Assembly (NCBI GenBank): GCA_020217165.1
Contig: JAIWOE010000098.1
Coordinates: forward strand, 1-13,792
Reading direction: 5' to 3'
DNA from: Desulfovibrio sp.
Lineage (GTDB): Bacteria > Desulfobacterota > Desulfovibrionia > Desulfovibrionales > Desulfovibrionaceae
Length of the DNA: 13,792 nucleotides
The notes under the pieces are model-generated. The model did not search any database, had not been told where the DNA came from, and was given only the letters and a program-made list of their open reading frames with translations. Numbering within the stretch: position 1 is the first letter of the stretch; every line of letters starts with the position of its first letter. Below are positions 1 to 6,818 of the stretch, piece by piece. The position numbers and the translations under genes are program-made.

Positions 1-322
1 CTTCCAAACCGTTTTCCAGGGCCTGGATGGCCAGGCGATGGTCAAAATGAATGTCCGCAATCAGGGGCACAGGGCTCTGGGGCCGGATGGCGGCCAGGGC
101 GGCGGCGGCGGCCTCATCCAGCACGGCCAGGCGCACCAGGGCACAGCCGGCGGCGGCCAGGGCCTGAATCTGGGCCACGGTGGCGGCCACGTTGCGGGTG
201 TCGGTATTGGTCATGGACTGGACGACCACCGGGGCGTCGCCGCCAATGCGCACGCCGCCCAGCACCAGCTGCCGTGTGGGCCGGCGGGGGGGGCGGAAGG
301 AGGAAATCGATGGCTGCTGCAT
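1..322 (-). CDS. ispG: 4-hydroxy-3-methylbut-2-en-1-yl diphosphate synthase, N-terminal part (cut by window edge)
   Basis: IspG (GcpE) is a cytoplasmic [4Fe-4S] enzyme that reductively opens methylerythritol cyclodiphosphate to HMBPP in the MEP isoprenoid pathway. About 107 codons are visible. They contain family signatures of the N-terminal TIM-barrel domain: GGVRIGGDAPVVVQSMTNT near residues 22-40, the ALAAAGCALVRLAV stretch, and PLIADIHFDHRLA near residues 87-99. The C-terminal cysteines that bind the cluster lie outside the window. The start is uncertain: in-frame ATGs occur at 322, 358 and 376. I chose 322 because family similarity begins soon after it, but none of the three has a well-spaced Shine-Dalgarno sequence (a GGAG lies too close to the ATG at 358). 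The gene is transcribed divergently from the FlgO-type operon. Identification is firm; the start is not. Confidence 0.9.
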   Translation of the reverse strand, partial: MQQPSISSFRPPRRPTRQLVLGGVRIGGDAPVVVQSMTNTDTRNVAATVAQIQALAAAGCALVRLAVLDEAAAAALAAIRPQSPVPLIADIHFDHRLAIQALENGLE

Positions 323-540
323 GGAAACGGGGGCTGATGCCTTTGGCTCGGGGTGCATGCTCCAGCCCACGTCCATACGTGAAAAGCCCCGGCAAGGGAA
401 GAACCGAGCCTCGCCCTTTGCGCCAGGGAAGGCTAAAGTGCTGGCGCGGATTGTCGATACACTACACAAAGGCGGCACGGACGCCGCCTCGCCTTGCGTC
501 GTACCGCGAGAAGTCCCGCGCTTCAACAAGGATGTGCCCC
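323..540. other. Divergent intergenic region between ispG and the FlgO-type operon
   Basis: This stretch of about 220 bases holds no credible gene. It should carry the promoters of both flanking genes. On the plus strand a sigma-28-like promoter is visible at 434-460. On the minus strand I found no convincing -35/-10 pair for ispG. A ribosome binding site AAGGA at 528-532 serves the gene starting at 541. Confidence 0.6.
434..460 (+). promoter_or_regulatory. Sigma-28 (FliA)-type flagellar promoter
   Basis: The sequence reads TAAAGTGC, then 11 bases, then GTCGATAC. The enterobacterial FliA consensus is TAAAGTTT-N11-GCCGATAA. Each half matches at 6 of 8 positions and the spacing is exact, including the TAAA and CGATA cores. 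Transcription would start near 467, giving a 5' leader of about 70 bases before the ATG at 541. The downstream genes are of the flagellar FlgO family, which supports the assignment. The match is by eye, with no start-site data. Confidence 0.6.
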
Positions 541-1548
541 ATGCGCGCCTATACGAATTTTCGCCTGTTGATGCTCATTCCCCTGCTCTGGCTGCTCCTG
601 GGCCTGGCCACGGCATTGGCCCAGCCCGGCAATTCCCGCGACAGGAACTGTCCCCCGGGCTCGGACCGGCCGGAATGTCGCTCCCCCCGCCGGGCCGAGG
701 GATCCGCCGATGAGCGCATCGTCTTCCCCTTTGACTTTTCCGCGGAATGCGCTTCCGGCGTCAGCGTCGCCACGGGGGGGGACTGCCCCCCGGGAAAACC
801 GGTCATGCAGGATCCGCGCACCTGGCAGCCCGATCCCGGCGCCGTGGTGACCCTGGGCCCGCATCAGCATTCCATGGTCAATGGCGTGCCCGTGCCCATG
901 CAGCCCGTGCAGGACATCCACACCGGCATGTACCTGCCCGACGGGCAGGGGGGCTACCTGTGGGTGGGGGAGAAAAACGCCATTCCCACCCCCAATCCCA
1001 ATAACGAGGCTGCCATCGAGGTGCGCCTCAAGGTCAAGGAGCTGGCGGACCAGCTGCTCGGCAACGGCATGGGCCTGGGGCTGGTGGTGATGCCCTCCAG
1101 CTTTGTGCATCAGGACCGCTATGACGTCTCCTCGTCCTTCGGGCGATACGTTGCCGAGCAGATGATCCATGAGTTCACCAGCCGCGGAGTACGGGTCCGA
1201 GAATACCATCTGCAAAAAGCCATCGACATGCGGCCTGCCCAGGGAGACTTTGCCATGAGCCGCCGCGGGCCAGATGTGTCCGTGGCCAGCCGCAACGTGG
1301 CCGTGCTCACGGGCACCTATTATTGGGACAAGGAAAATGTCTTCGTCAATGCGCGACTGGTGCGCGGCGGCGACGGCGACGTGCTGGCCACCGGCAGCCT
1401 GGTGTTTGCCCAAACCCTGGTCAGCAAAAAGATGCTGGCCACCACCGGCCGAATGCTGGGCGAAACCTATGTGGGCGTGCGGGATTATGACATCATGACC
1501 CGGGGCCCGGGCCTGACGGACATCGACAGGGGTTTTGACATCAAATGA
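541..1548 (+). CDS. FlgO-family secreted protein with cysteine-containing N-terminal extension
   Basis: The 335-residue product begins with a signal peptide: a charged N-terminus, a Leu-rich core at residues 9-22 and a likely cleavage after ALA at 25-27. Mature residues 28-86 are Pro/Gly/Arg-rich with four cysteines (37, 46, 70, 82), two of them in CPPG motifs, which could form disulfides in the periplasm. A Pro/Gly-rich middle part follows. The C-terminal half, from about residue 155, resembles the FlgO domain, with a predicted helical start (IEVRLKVKELADQLLG) and the VASRNVAVLTGTYYW segment, which has a counterpart in the 205-residue protein two genes downstream. FlgO proteins are outer-membrane proteins needed for flagellar stability or motility in Vibrio. 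The start at 541 is supported by AAGGA seven or eight bases upstream; an in-frame ATG at 532 overlaps that site and is less likely. First gene of a three-gene operon. The exact role is inferred. Confidence 0.72.
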   Translation: MRAYTNFRLLMLIPLLWLLLGLATALAQPGNSRDRNCPPGSDRPECRSPRRAEGSADERIVFPFDFSAECASGVSVATGGDCPPGKPVMQDPRTWQPDPGAVVTLGPHQHSMVNGVPVPMQPVQDIHTGMYLPDGQGGYLWVGEKNAIPTPNPNNEAAIEVRLKVKELADQLLGNGMGLGLVVMPSSFVHQDRYDVSSSFGRYVAEQMIHEFTSRGVRVREYHLQKAIDMRPAQGDFAMSRRGPDVSVASRNVAVLTGTYYWDKENVFVNARLVRGGDGDVLATGSLVFAQTLVSKKMLATTGRMLGETYVGVRDYDIMTRGPGLTDIDRGFDIK

Positions 1549-1588
1549 CCTGCTGCTGTCCCCCCATTCAATCAAGGCAGGTGTCCCC

Positions 1589-1891
1589 ATGCTGACCAGA
1601 ACAGCCCTCTTTCTTCTCCTGATGCTGCTGTGCCTGCTGGCCGCCGGGTGCGAATCCTGGCGCAATCGCCCTCCCCGTGGCTGGCACGAACAGGAGGTGG
1701 CCTCCATTCCATACAACGAACACAGTCTGGTAAACTATCGCCTGGCCAAGCAATACATCGCCCAGGGACGGTACGAACTGGCCCGCTACCGGCTGCAGCA
1801 GGCCTTCAATGCCGCCCGCACCAAGCCGGAACAGCAGATGATTCAGCGTGAACTTGACAACTGCAATCGCCTGATCCAGGCGAACCGATAA
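1589..1891 (+). CDS. Small TPR-like lipoprotein in the FlgO cassette
   Basis: This 100-residue protein has a hydrophobic N-terminal signal (residues 6-19) ending in LLAAGC, so Cys21 is a likely lipidation site for signal peptidase II; Ala rather than Leu at -3 makes the lipobox slightly atypical. The mature part contains a helical segment at about residues 47-75 (NYRLAKQYIAQGRYELARYR and onward) resembling one TPR unit, followed by another predicted helix. It lies 40 bases after the first FlgO-type gene and 14 bases before the second, so all three are probably co-transcribed. The position recalls lipoproteins such as FlgP that act with FlgO in Vibrio, but I see no FlgP signature and do not assign that name. 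The start was set at 1589, with AGG about seven bases upstream. An in-frame ATG at 1535 would overlap the previous gene and spoil the signal peptide. Confidence 0.68.
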   Translation: MLTRTALFLLLMLLCLLAAGCESWRNRPPRGWHEQEVASIPYNEHSLVNYRLAKQYIAQGRYELARYRLQQAFNAARTKPEQQMIQRELDNCNRLIQANR

Positions 1892-1905
1892 CGGAGGACA
1901 ACGGC

Positions 1906-2523
1906 ATGAAGCTCTTCACCCGTGTGGTGCTGCCCCTGCTGGCGGCGCTCCTGCTGGCCCTCCCGGCCGCCACGCACGCCCTGGCCGGCACCCTGCCCGC
2001 CCTGGCCCAGGCCCTGTCCGACGACCTGAACTATCAACTGGGGGAACAGATTGGCCTTTCCGGCGAAGTGGGCCAGGGCTACCGGCTCATCGTCACCACC
2101 CCGGTAAACCTCAACTCCCTGGAAATCGCCTCGCCCCTGGCCCGGCAACTGGCCGAGGAGCTGGCCACCAATTTCAGCAAGGCCGGCTTTGTCATTCAGG
2201 AAATCCGGCGGGGTAACACCATCCTGTTCCGGCCGGAGCAGGGCGAACTGCTGCTCACGCGGCGTGTGGGCCTGGTGAACGAGCGCAACATCCGCGGTGC
2301 CTTGATCATGGCCGGCACCTACGTGGCCACCTCGCGCCATGTCCGCTTCACCATCAAGCTCATGGACGCCGGTTCCAACGATGTCCTGGCCATGAGCTCC
2401 CTCTCCCTGCCCGTGGACCCGGAAGCCATGGAGCTGATGGACGATGGCAGCGGGGCGCCGAACCTGAGCATTGCGCCCTCGGTGCGCACCACCTTTCATC
2501 CGGGGACGCTGACCCTGCGCTGA
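1906..2523 (+). CDS. FlgO-family outer membrane protein
   Basis: The 205-residue product has a signal peptide (Lys2, Arg6, hydrophobic core at 7-22, probable cleavage after ALA at 25-27). The rest is mostly FlgO domain: LARQLAEELATNFSKAGFVI resembles the helix of the larger paralogue, and IRGALIMAGTYVATSRHVRF followed by a beta-rich LMDAGSNDVLAMSSLSLP segment parallels its GTYYW...GDVLATGSLVFA stretch. In Vibrio the FlgO family works with FlgP and FlgT at the outer-membrane part of the flagellar basal body; a similar role here is inferred. A strong ribosome binding site, GGAGGA at 1893-1898, lies eight bases before the ATG. It is the last gene of the cassette and converges on selD, with only 58 bases between the two stop codons. 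Confidence 0.75.
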   Translation: MKLFTRVVLPLLAALLLALPAATHALAGTLPALAQALSDDLNYQLGEQIGLSGEVGQGYRLIVTTPVNLNSLEIASPLARQLAEELATNFSKAGFVIQEIRRGNTILFRPEQGELLLTRRVGLVNERNIRGALIMAGTYVATSRHVRFTIKLMDAGSNDVLAMSSLSLPVDPEAMELMDDGSGAPNLSIAPSVRTTFHPGTLTLR

Positions 2524-2543
2524 TCCTGCGCTGGCCCTGCTCA

Positions 2544-2582
2544 GGCCCTACTCGGGCCGGGGGCTTGGCCGTTGGCGAGCCC
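2544..2582. terminator. Weak hairpins in the convergent gap (possible terminator region)
   Basis: Two small inverted repeats lie between the converging stop codons. GGCCC (2544-2548) pairs with GGGCC (2554-2558) around a 5-base loop. A bulged stem pairs GGGCT (2561-2565) with AGCCC (2578-2582), with an inner GCC/GGC pair. Neither has a T-tract on either strand, so intrinsic termination is doubtful, and Rho-dependent ending is equally possible. Confidence 0.25.
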
Positions 2583-3628
2583 TATTCCAGCCGCAACAAC
2601 GGCCCCGCGCCGCCCTCCCCTGCCTCACCGATGACCGCGGCCAGCTCGCCGCGGTCTTCCAGCATGCGCACTGCCTGCCCCAACAGCGGCCCCGGCACCC
2701 CCAGCACCAGGCCGCCGGAGGTTTGGGCGTCGAACACCAAATCCGTGCGCACGGGATCCAGCCCCTCCGCCACGGACACGGCCGAGGCGCAAAACCGGCG
2801 GTTGGCATGGCTGCCCTCGGGCAGCAGGCCCATGCCGGCCAGATCCAGCGCCTCCGCAATGCACGGCACGTCCTGCACGGACACGGTGATGGAGACGCCG
2901 GACGCCCGGGCCATCTCCAGCAGGTGCCCCCCCAGGCCAAACCCCGTCACATCTGTGGCTGCCGCCAGCCCCAGGGCGCGGATAACCTCCCCACCTGCAG
3001 CATTGAGCCTGCCGGCCCAGCGGAACAGCAGGTCTTCCAGGTGATCCTTATCTTCCCAGTCCGCCTTCACGGCCGTGGCCAGCACGCCGGTGCCCAGAGG
3101 TTTGGTGAGGAGCAAGACATCCCCAGGCTTGAGGCCGGCATTGCGGGCAATGCGACCAGGCTCCACCACGCCAGACACGGCCAGACCGTATTTAATTTCC
3201 CTGTCCTCCACGGAATGCCCGCCGGCAAGCACCGCACCGGCTTCCAGCACCTTGTCCAGTCCCCCCTGCAACATGGCCTGCAGCACGGCCAGGTCCATCT
3301 CCTTGGCCGGAAAGCAGACGATGTTCATGGCCGACCACGGCTCGCCGCCCATGGCGTACACATCGGACAGGGCGTTGGCCGCGGCAATCTGGCCAAAGCG
3401 CCAGGGGTCGTCCACGATGGGCGTAAAAAAGTCCACCGTCTGGACAAGGGCCTTGCCCGGCGGGAACGTCAGGATCACCGCATCCTCGTTCCCGGACGTA
3501 CCGGCCAGGATGCGCGAATCGGGCGGCACTTGCAGCCCGGCGAGCACCACCTCCAGGTCCCCTGGAGGAATCTTGGCAGCTCAACCGGCAGCGGCGGCAG
3601 TCTGGGTCAATCGCTTGGGAGAATGCAT
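2582..3628 (-). CDS. selD: Selenide, water dikinase (selenophosphate synthase), selenocysteine-containing
   Basis: SelD makes selenophosphate from selenide and ATP, the selenium donor for selenocysteyl-tRNA and selenouridine. From ATG at 3628 the frame gives MHSPKRLTQTAAAAG, then TGA at 3583-3581, then AAKIPPGDLEVVLAG, and continues without another stop to TAG at 2584-2582: 348 residues, the usual family length. The TGA is codon 16, at the place of the catalytic Cys17 of E. coli SelD (GCGCK), and Lys19 corresponds to its essential Lys20. Other family motifs are TVDFFTPIVDDPWRFG, ANALSDVYAMGG, VLAGGHSVED, TDVTGFGLGGH and DAQTSGG. A SECIS-like hairpin follows the TGA. Starting at the GTG at 3550 instead would remove the catalytic loop. 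The ATG overlaps the stop of the upstream LysR gene (TGATG); an AAGGA sits 12 bases upstream, rather far, so coupling probably matters. Identity is very secure, and selenocysteine decoding highly likely. Confidence 0.96.
3550..3583 (-). promoter_or_regulatory. Selenocysteine UGA codon and SECIS-like hairpin within selD
   Basis: On the coding strand the TGA (3583-3581) is followed by 12 bases and then a perfect 7-bp stem, CCTCCAG (3568-3562) with CTGGAGG (3556-3550), around the loop GGGAC. Bacterial SECIS elements lie directly 3' of the UGA inside the coding region and place an apical loop with G residues about 16-37 bases downstream for SelB binding. Here the loop begins 19 bases after the UGA. 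The loop lacks the exact GU of the E. coli fdhF element. Function is inferred from position and the in-frame TGA. Confidence 0.8.
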
Positions 3629-4551
3629 CAGACTTGTGTTTCCTTGTTGGGTAATGCGGCAGGGGCGCAATGAGACACCAGAAACTCGTGGCAGGTCCTG
3701 GCCGCCGGGAACAACACACGCTGGGAGTGAGTGATGCACCAAAATTCACGCTCCATGCGCACCGCCGGCAGGGCCACTTCCACCAGCTCGCCGCGGGCAA
3801 GCCAGGGTCGGGCAGCCAGTCGGGAGGTAACCGCCAGGCCAATGCCCGCCGCCGCACAGGACAACAGGGCCTGAGTGGAGGCAACTTCGATGGCCTGTCG
3901 CAGCTCACGGACATCCTTCCCGACCCGGGAAAGGGCCTGTTCCATGGCCTGCCGGGTGCCGGAGCCCGGCTCGCGCATGATCCAGGGCTGGGCCAGACGC
4001 TCCTCAAGGGACAATGCGATGCCTGCCCGCGGGAAAAATGGTGAGGCCACGCAGACCAGCTCGTCATGACACAGCAACGTAGCGGTGATGTCCGGCAGCT
4101 CCGGCCGGGCGCCCACCACGCCGAGCATGCATTCACCCCGGTCCACGGCCTGGATGACGGCCGCGGAATCCCCCGTGCGCATGCGGATGGATACATCGGG
4201 ATATGCCTGCAGGAATGCGGCGAGGACTTCGGGCAGCAGGGAGCCGGCGGGAATGGTGGACGCCCCCAGGGTCACCTCGCCAGTGACGCGGTGCATGAGG
4301 CCGTGCACCTCGGCCTTGGCCAGATCCACCAGCCGAAAAATTTCCGTGGCGCGTGCATAGAGGGCCTTGCCCGCCGGTGTGGGCAGCACGGTGCGGCCCA
4401 TGCGGTCGAACAGCCTGGCCCCCAATTCCTTTTCCAGGGTCTGGATATGGGCGCTGATGGTTGGTTGAGAGAGGAACAGGTCCTCTCCGGCCCGGGAAAA
4501 GCTCAACCGCTCATAGACCCTGCAAAAGGCTTCCAGTCTGCGGAAATCCAT
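3628..4551 (-). CDS. LysR-family transcriptional regulator, selenium-metabolism associated
   Basis: The 307-residue protein has the LysR layout. A winged helix-turn-helix spans residues 1-60, with AGEDLFLSQPTISAHIQTLE as the recognition region and LGARLFDRMGRTVLPTPAG as the wing. A linker helix follows, then an effector-binding domain at about 90-295 (GEVTLGASTIPAGSLLPEVL, GSGTRQAMEQ, AAGIGLAVTSRLA). The start at 4551 is supported by GGGAGGA about eight bases upstream and by the family N-terminus; a longer reading from 4776 would run back into the terminator and rplQ. Its TGA stop shares a base with the selD ATG, so the two are co-translated. LysR genes next to selD are known in sulfate reducers as selenium-metabolism-associated regulators. 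The ligand and targets are unknown from sequence; control of selenium genes or of its own operon is inference. Confidence 0.9.
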   Translation of the reverse strand: MDFRRLEAFCRVYERLSFSRAGEDLFLSQPTISAHIQTLEKELGARLFDRMGRTVLPTPAGKALYARATEIFRLVDLAKAEVHGLMHRVTGEVTLGASTIPAGSLLPEVLAAFLQAYPDVSIRMRTGDSAAVIQAVDRGECMLGVVGARPELPDITATLLCHDELVCVASPFFPRAGIALSLEERLAQPWIMREPGSGTRQAMEQALSRVGKDVRELRQAIEVASTQALLSCAAAGIGLAVTSRLAARPWLARGELVEVALPAVRMEREFWCITHSQRVLFPAARTCHEFLVSHCAPAALPNKETQV

Positions 4552-4566
4552 ATCACGATCCTCCCT

Positions 4567-4581
4567 ATCGAAAAATTCAAT
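4567..4581 (-). promoter_or_regulatory. Possible LysR-type operator (T-N11-A) in front of the regulator gene
   Basis: The coding-strand sequence ATTGAATTTTTCGAT is an imperfect inverted repeat (ATTGAA / TTCGAT, 5 of 6 pairs) and fits the T-N11-A pattern of LysR binding sites. It lies just upstream of the GGGAGGA ribosome binding site, inside the 40-base gap between the upstream terminator and the start codon. Autoregulation would be typical of the family. The T-N11-A pattern is loose and common in AT-rich DNA. Confidence 0.35.
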
Positions 4582-4591
4582 ACCAAACCAC

Positions 4592-4629
4592 AAAAAAAAG
4601 CAAGCCCTGAGGGAAACCTCAGGGCTTGC
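4592..4629 (-). terminator. Rho-independent terminator of the ribosomal protein operon
   Basis: A perfect 13-bp inverted repeat (4600-4612 with 4617-4629) closes a 4-base loop, and on the minus strand it is followed directly by eight T residues (4599-4592). It begins 22 bases after the rplQ stop, as expected for the end of the alpha operon. The plus strand has no T-tract after the stem, so it works in one direction only. Confidence 0.95.
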
Positions 4630-4651
4630 CAGAGGGATGCGTGATCCGTTG

Positions 4652-5116
4652 CTAGGCCTGGGCCGCAGCGGGAGCTTCGCTCGCAGGCGCCGTGGCTTCG
4701 GGCGCGGGAGCCGTCGCAGGGGCTTCCTTTTTGGCCGTGGGGGCGGCGGTGTCGCCCTCGTAGCGGGTGAACTCAATGATGGCCATGGGGGCGCAATCGC
4801 CGGTACGGGGCTGGCTCATGCGCACCACGCGGGTGTAGCCGCCGCCGCCGGCAGCAAACCGGGGGCCGATCTCGTCGAAGAGGGTCTTGACGAGGCCATG
4901 GTTGCCCAGCACCTTGTACGCCAGCCGGCGGGAGTGCAGGTCGTTGCGCAGGGCCAGGGTCACCAGCTTGTCGGCTACGGGGCGCAGCTCCTTGGCCTTG
5001 GCTTCGGTGGTCTGGATGCGGCCGTGGGTGATGAGGGCCTTGGCCATGTTTCGCAGCAGCGCCTTGCGGTGTTCCCAAGTTCTGCCGAGTTTGCGTCCGC
5101 GTTTGTTATGCCTCAT
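4652..5116 (-). CDS. rplQ: 50S ribosomal protein L17
   Basis: L17 is a large-subunit protein near the peptide exit tunnel. The N-terminus [20 protein letters not shown] and the later segments ([30 protein letters not shown]) are diagnostic. The core ends near residue 120 and is followed by an Ala/Pro/Thr/Glu tail to residue 154, longer than the compact E. coli form (about 127 residues) and probably disordered. The start overlaps the end of rpoA by 11 bases, so the two are likely translationally coupled. It is the last gene of the operon, followed by a strong terminator. Confidence 0.98.
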   Translation of the reverse strand: MRHNKRGRKLGRTWEHRKALLRNMAKALITHGRIQTTEAKAKELRPVADKLVTLALRNDLHSRRLAYKVLGNHGLVKTLFDEIGPRFAAGGGGYTRVVRMSQPRTGDCAPMAIIEFTRYEGDTAAPTAKKEAPATAPAPEATAPASEAPAAAQA

Positions 5117-6149
5117 GTTGCTCTTTCCTCTTGAGCCATTCCTGGTAGCGCTGCTCGAAGTTGTCCACTTTCAGGCCAAATTCCAGGCCCATGTCCTGCA
5201 GGACGCGACGGATCTCGTCCAGGGACTTGCGACCAAAGTTCTTGGTCTTGAGCATGTCGTTTTCGGTCCGCTGCACCAGCTCACCCACCAACGAGATGTT
5301 GGCGCTTTTGAGGCAGTTGGTGGCACGGACGGAAAGCTCAAGCTCGTCGATGGACTTGAAGAGGTTCTCGTTCAGGTCCGAAGACAGGGAGGAGCCGATG
5401 CCATCCTCCTGGGAGACCTCTTCATCGAAGTTGATGAAGACCGTCAGCTGATCCTTCAGGATCTTCGCCGAATAGGCGATGGCATCCTCGGGGGAGACGC
5501 TGCCGTCGGTCCACACTTCCAGAATGAGCTTGTCATAGTTGGTCATCTGGCCCACGCGAGCCTGCTCCACGGTGTACGCCACACGGCGCACGGGGGAGAA
5601 GCTGGCGTCGAGCTTGATCAGGCCGATTTCGTCGGAGAGCCCTTCGTGCATCTCCGCTGGCACATAGCCTTTTCCCATGCGAAGTTCCAGTTCCATGGAC
5701 AACGGAACGTCTTCGGTCAGGGTCGCGATGTGCTGCTCCGGGTTGAGCACGACGACGTTATGCGTCTCCTTGACGGCGGCGGCAGTCACGACCCCGCGTT
5801 GATCCGCCTGCAGGAAGATGCGTTGCGGATCGTCGGAGCTCATGGCAAATCGCACCTGCTTGATGTTGAGGACAATGTCCGTCACGTCCTCCATCACGCC
5901 AGGGATGGTGGTGAATTCGTGCTGCACCCCTTCGATGCGCATGGCCACCGGTGCGGCACCCTGCAGCGACGACAGGAGCACCCGCCGCAGCGCATTGCCG
6001 ATGGTGGTGCCAAAGCCGCGCTCCAGGGGTTCGCAGACGAACTTGCCATACAGCACGTCGGACTTGCCGTCGCGCACAATCTGCTCGGGCCTGACGAGTT
6101 CCTGCCAGTTCCGGGTGTTGATGAGCCGTTCGCCCTGTCTGATGAGCAT
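5106..6149 (-). CDS. rpoA: DNA-directed RNA polymerase subunit alpha
   Basis: The alpha subunit dimerises to nucleate RNA polymerase assembly and contacts promoter UP elements and activators. The 347-residue protein has the full two-domain layout. The N-terminal domain spans about residues 1-240 ([20 protein letters not shown] dimerisation helix at 41-60, [33 protein letters not shown]). A flexible linker of about 241-262 is rich in Asp/Glu/Ser. The C-terminal domain, about 263-335, has VRATNCLK, with Arg275, Asn278 and Cys279 matching the E. coli DNA-contact residues 265, 268 and 269. AAGGAAGG lies about eight bases upstream of the ATG. The gene sits between rpsD and rplQ, the standard alpha operon order. 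Confidence 0.99.
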   Translation of the reverse strand: MLIRQGERLINTRNWQELVRPEQIVRDGKSDVLYGKFVCEPLERGFGTTIGNALRRVLLSSLQGAAPVAMRIEGVQHEFTTIPGVMEDVTDIVLNIKQVRFAMSSDDPQRIFLQADQRGVVTAAAVKETHNVVVLNPEQHIATLTEDVPLSMELELRMGKGYVPAEMHEGLSDEIGLIKLDASFSPVRRVAYTVEQARVGQMTNYDKLILEVWTDGSVSPEDAIAYSAKILKDQLTVFINFDEEVSQEDGIGSSLSSDLNENLFKSIDELELSVRATNCLKSANISLVGELVQRTENDMLKTKNFGRKSLDEIRRVLQDMGLEFGLKVDNFEQRYQEWLKRKEQHEA

Positions 6150-6164
6150 GGTCCGCGGCCTTCC

Positions 6165-6791
6165 TTACTTGGAGTAGAGTTCGACAATGAGGTGTTCGGC
6201 GATGGGGAACGTGATGTCCTCCCGCTGAGGCAGGGCCTTCACGGTACCCTTGAAGTTCGCGCCGTCCACTTCGAGCCAGGCGGGGCAGCCACGGCGGGCG
6301 ATGACATCCTGCGCTTCCAGAATCACCGGAATCTTGCGGGAGCCCTCGGCCACCAGGACCACATCACCAGGCTTGCAGCTGTAGGAAGGAATGTCCACCC
6401 GACGTCCGTTGACCTGGAAGATGCCGTGGCGCACCAGCTGGCGGGCCTGATCGCGGGAGTTGGCAAACCCCATGCGATAGACCACGTTGTCCAGACGACG
6501 TTCGATGAGGGACAGCAGGTTGGTGCCGGTCACACCCTTCATCATGTCGGCCTTTTTGAAGTAGGCGCGGAATTGTCCTTCCAGGATGCCGTACATGCGG
6601 CGCACCTTCTGCTTTTCGCGCAGCTGGACAGCGTAGTCGCTCATCTTGCGGCGCAGGCGGCCAGCCTGGCCAGGTGCGTACGGACGGCGCTCGTAGGCGC
6701 ATTTGTCAGTGTAGCAACGGTCGCCCTTGAGGAAGAGCTTGGCGCCTTCGCGGCGGCAAAGGCGGCATTTGGCGTCAGTATAACGGGCCAT
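6165..6791 (-). CDS. rpsD: 30S ribosomal protein S4 (zinc-binding form)
   Basis: S4 is a primary 16S rRNA binder that starts 30S assembly and, in many bacteria, represses its own operon. The 208-residue sequence begins [20 protein letters not shown] with Cys9, Cys12, Cys26 and Cys31 in the pattern of the zinc-binding (C+) type, unlike E. coli S4. The central [20 protein letters not shown] and the S4 RNA-binding domain at about 98-160 ([34 protein letters not shown]) are typical. The gene follows rpsK by 27 bases and precedes rpoA by 15. Confidence 0.99.
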   Translation of the reverse strand: MARYTDAKCRLCRREGAKLFLKGDRCYTDKCAYERRPYAPGQAGRLRRKMSDYAVQLREKQKVRRMYGILEGQFRAYFKKADMMKGVTGTNLLSLIERRLDNVVYRMGFANSRDQARQLVRHGIFQVNGRRVDIPSYSCKPGDVVLVAEGSRKIPVILEAQDVIARRGCPAWLEVDGANFKGTVKALPQREDITFPIAEHLIVELYSK

Positions 6792-6818
6792 GTATCTCTC
6801 TCCTGTTCCTCGAATCCC

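Noticed and set aside
437..455. A sigma-54 promoter (TGGCGCGGATTGTC) upstream of the FlgO-type operon
   Set aside because: The spacing and the -12 GC do not fit the TGGCAC-N5-TTGC consensus; the overlapping sigma-28 match is much better.
523..1716. A 397-codon minus-strand frame opposite the FlgO-type gene
   Set aside because: It is His/Gly-rich shadow sequence. The plus-strand frame has a signal peptide, a ribosome binding site and a recognisable domain.
2582..3550. selD starting at the GTG at 3550
   Set aside because: This start lacks the catalytic loop and family N-terminus, which are found in frame upstream through the TGA at 3581-3583.
3628..4776. A longer LysR protein starting at 4776
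   Set aside because: The extra 75 residues are basic and proline-rich, overlap the terminator and the rplQ 3' end, and precede a perfect family N-terminus with a good ribosome binding site at 4551.
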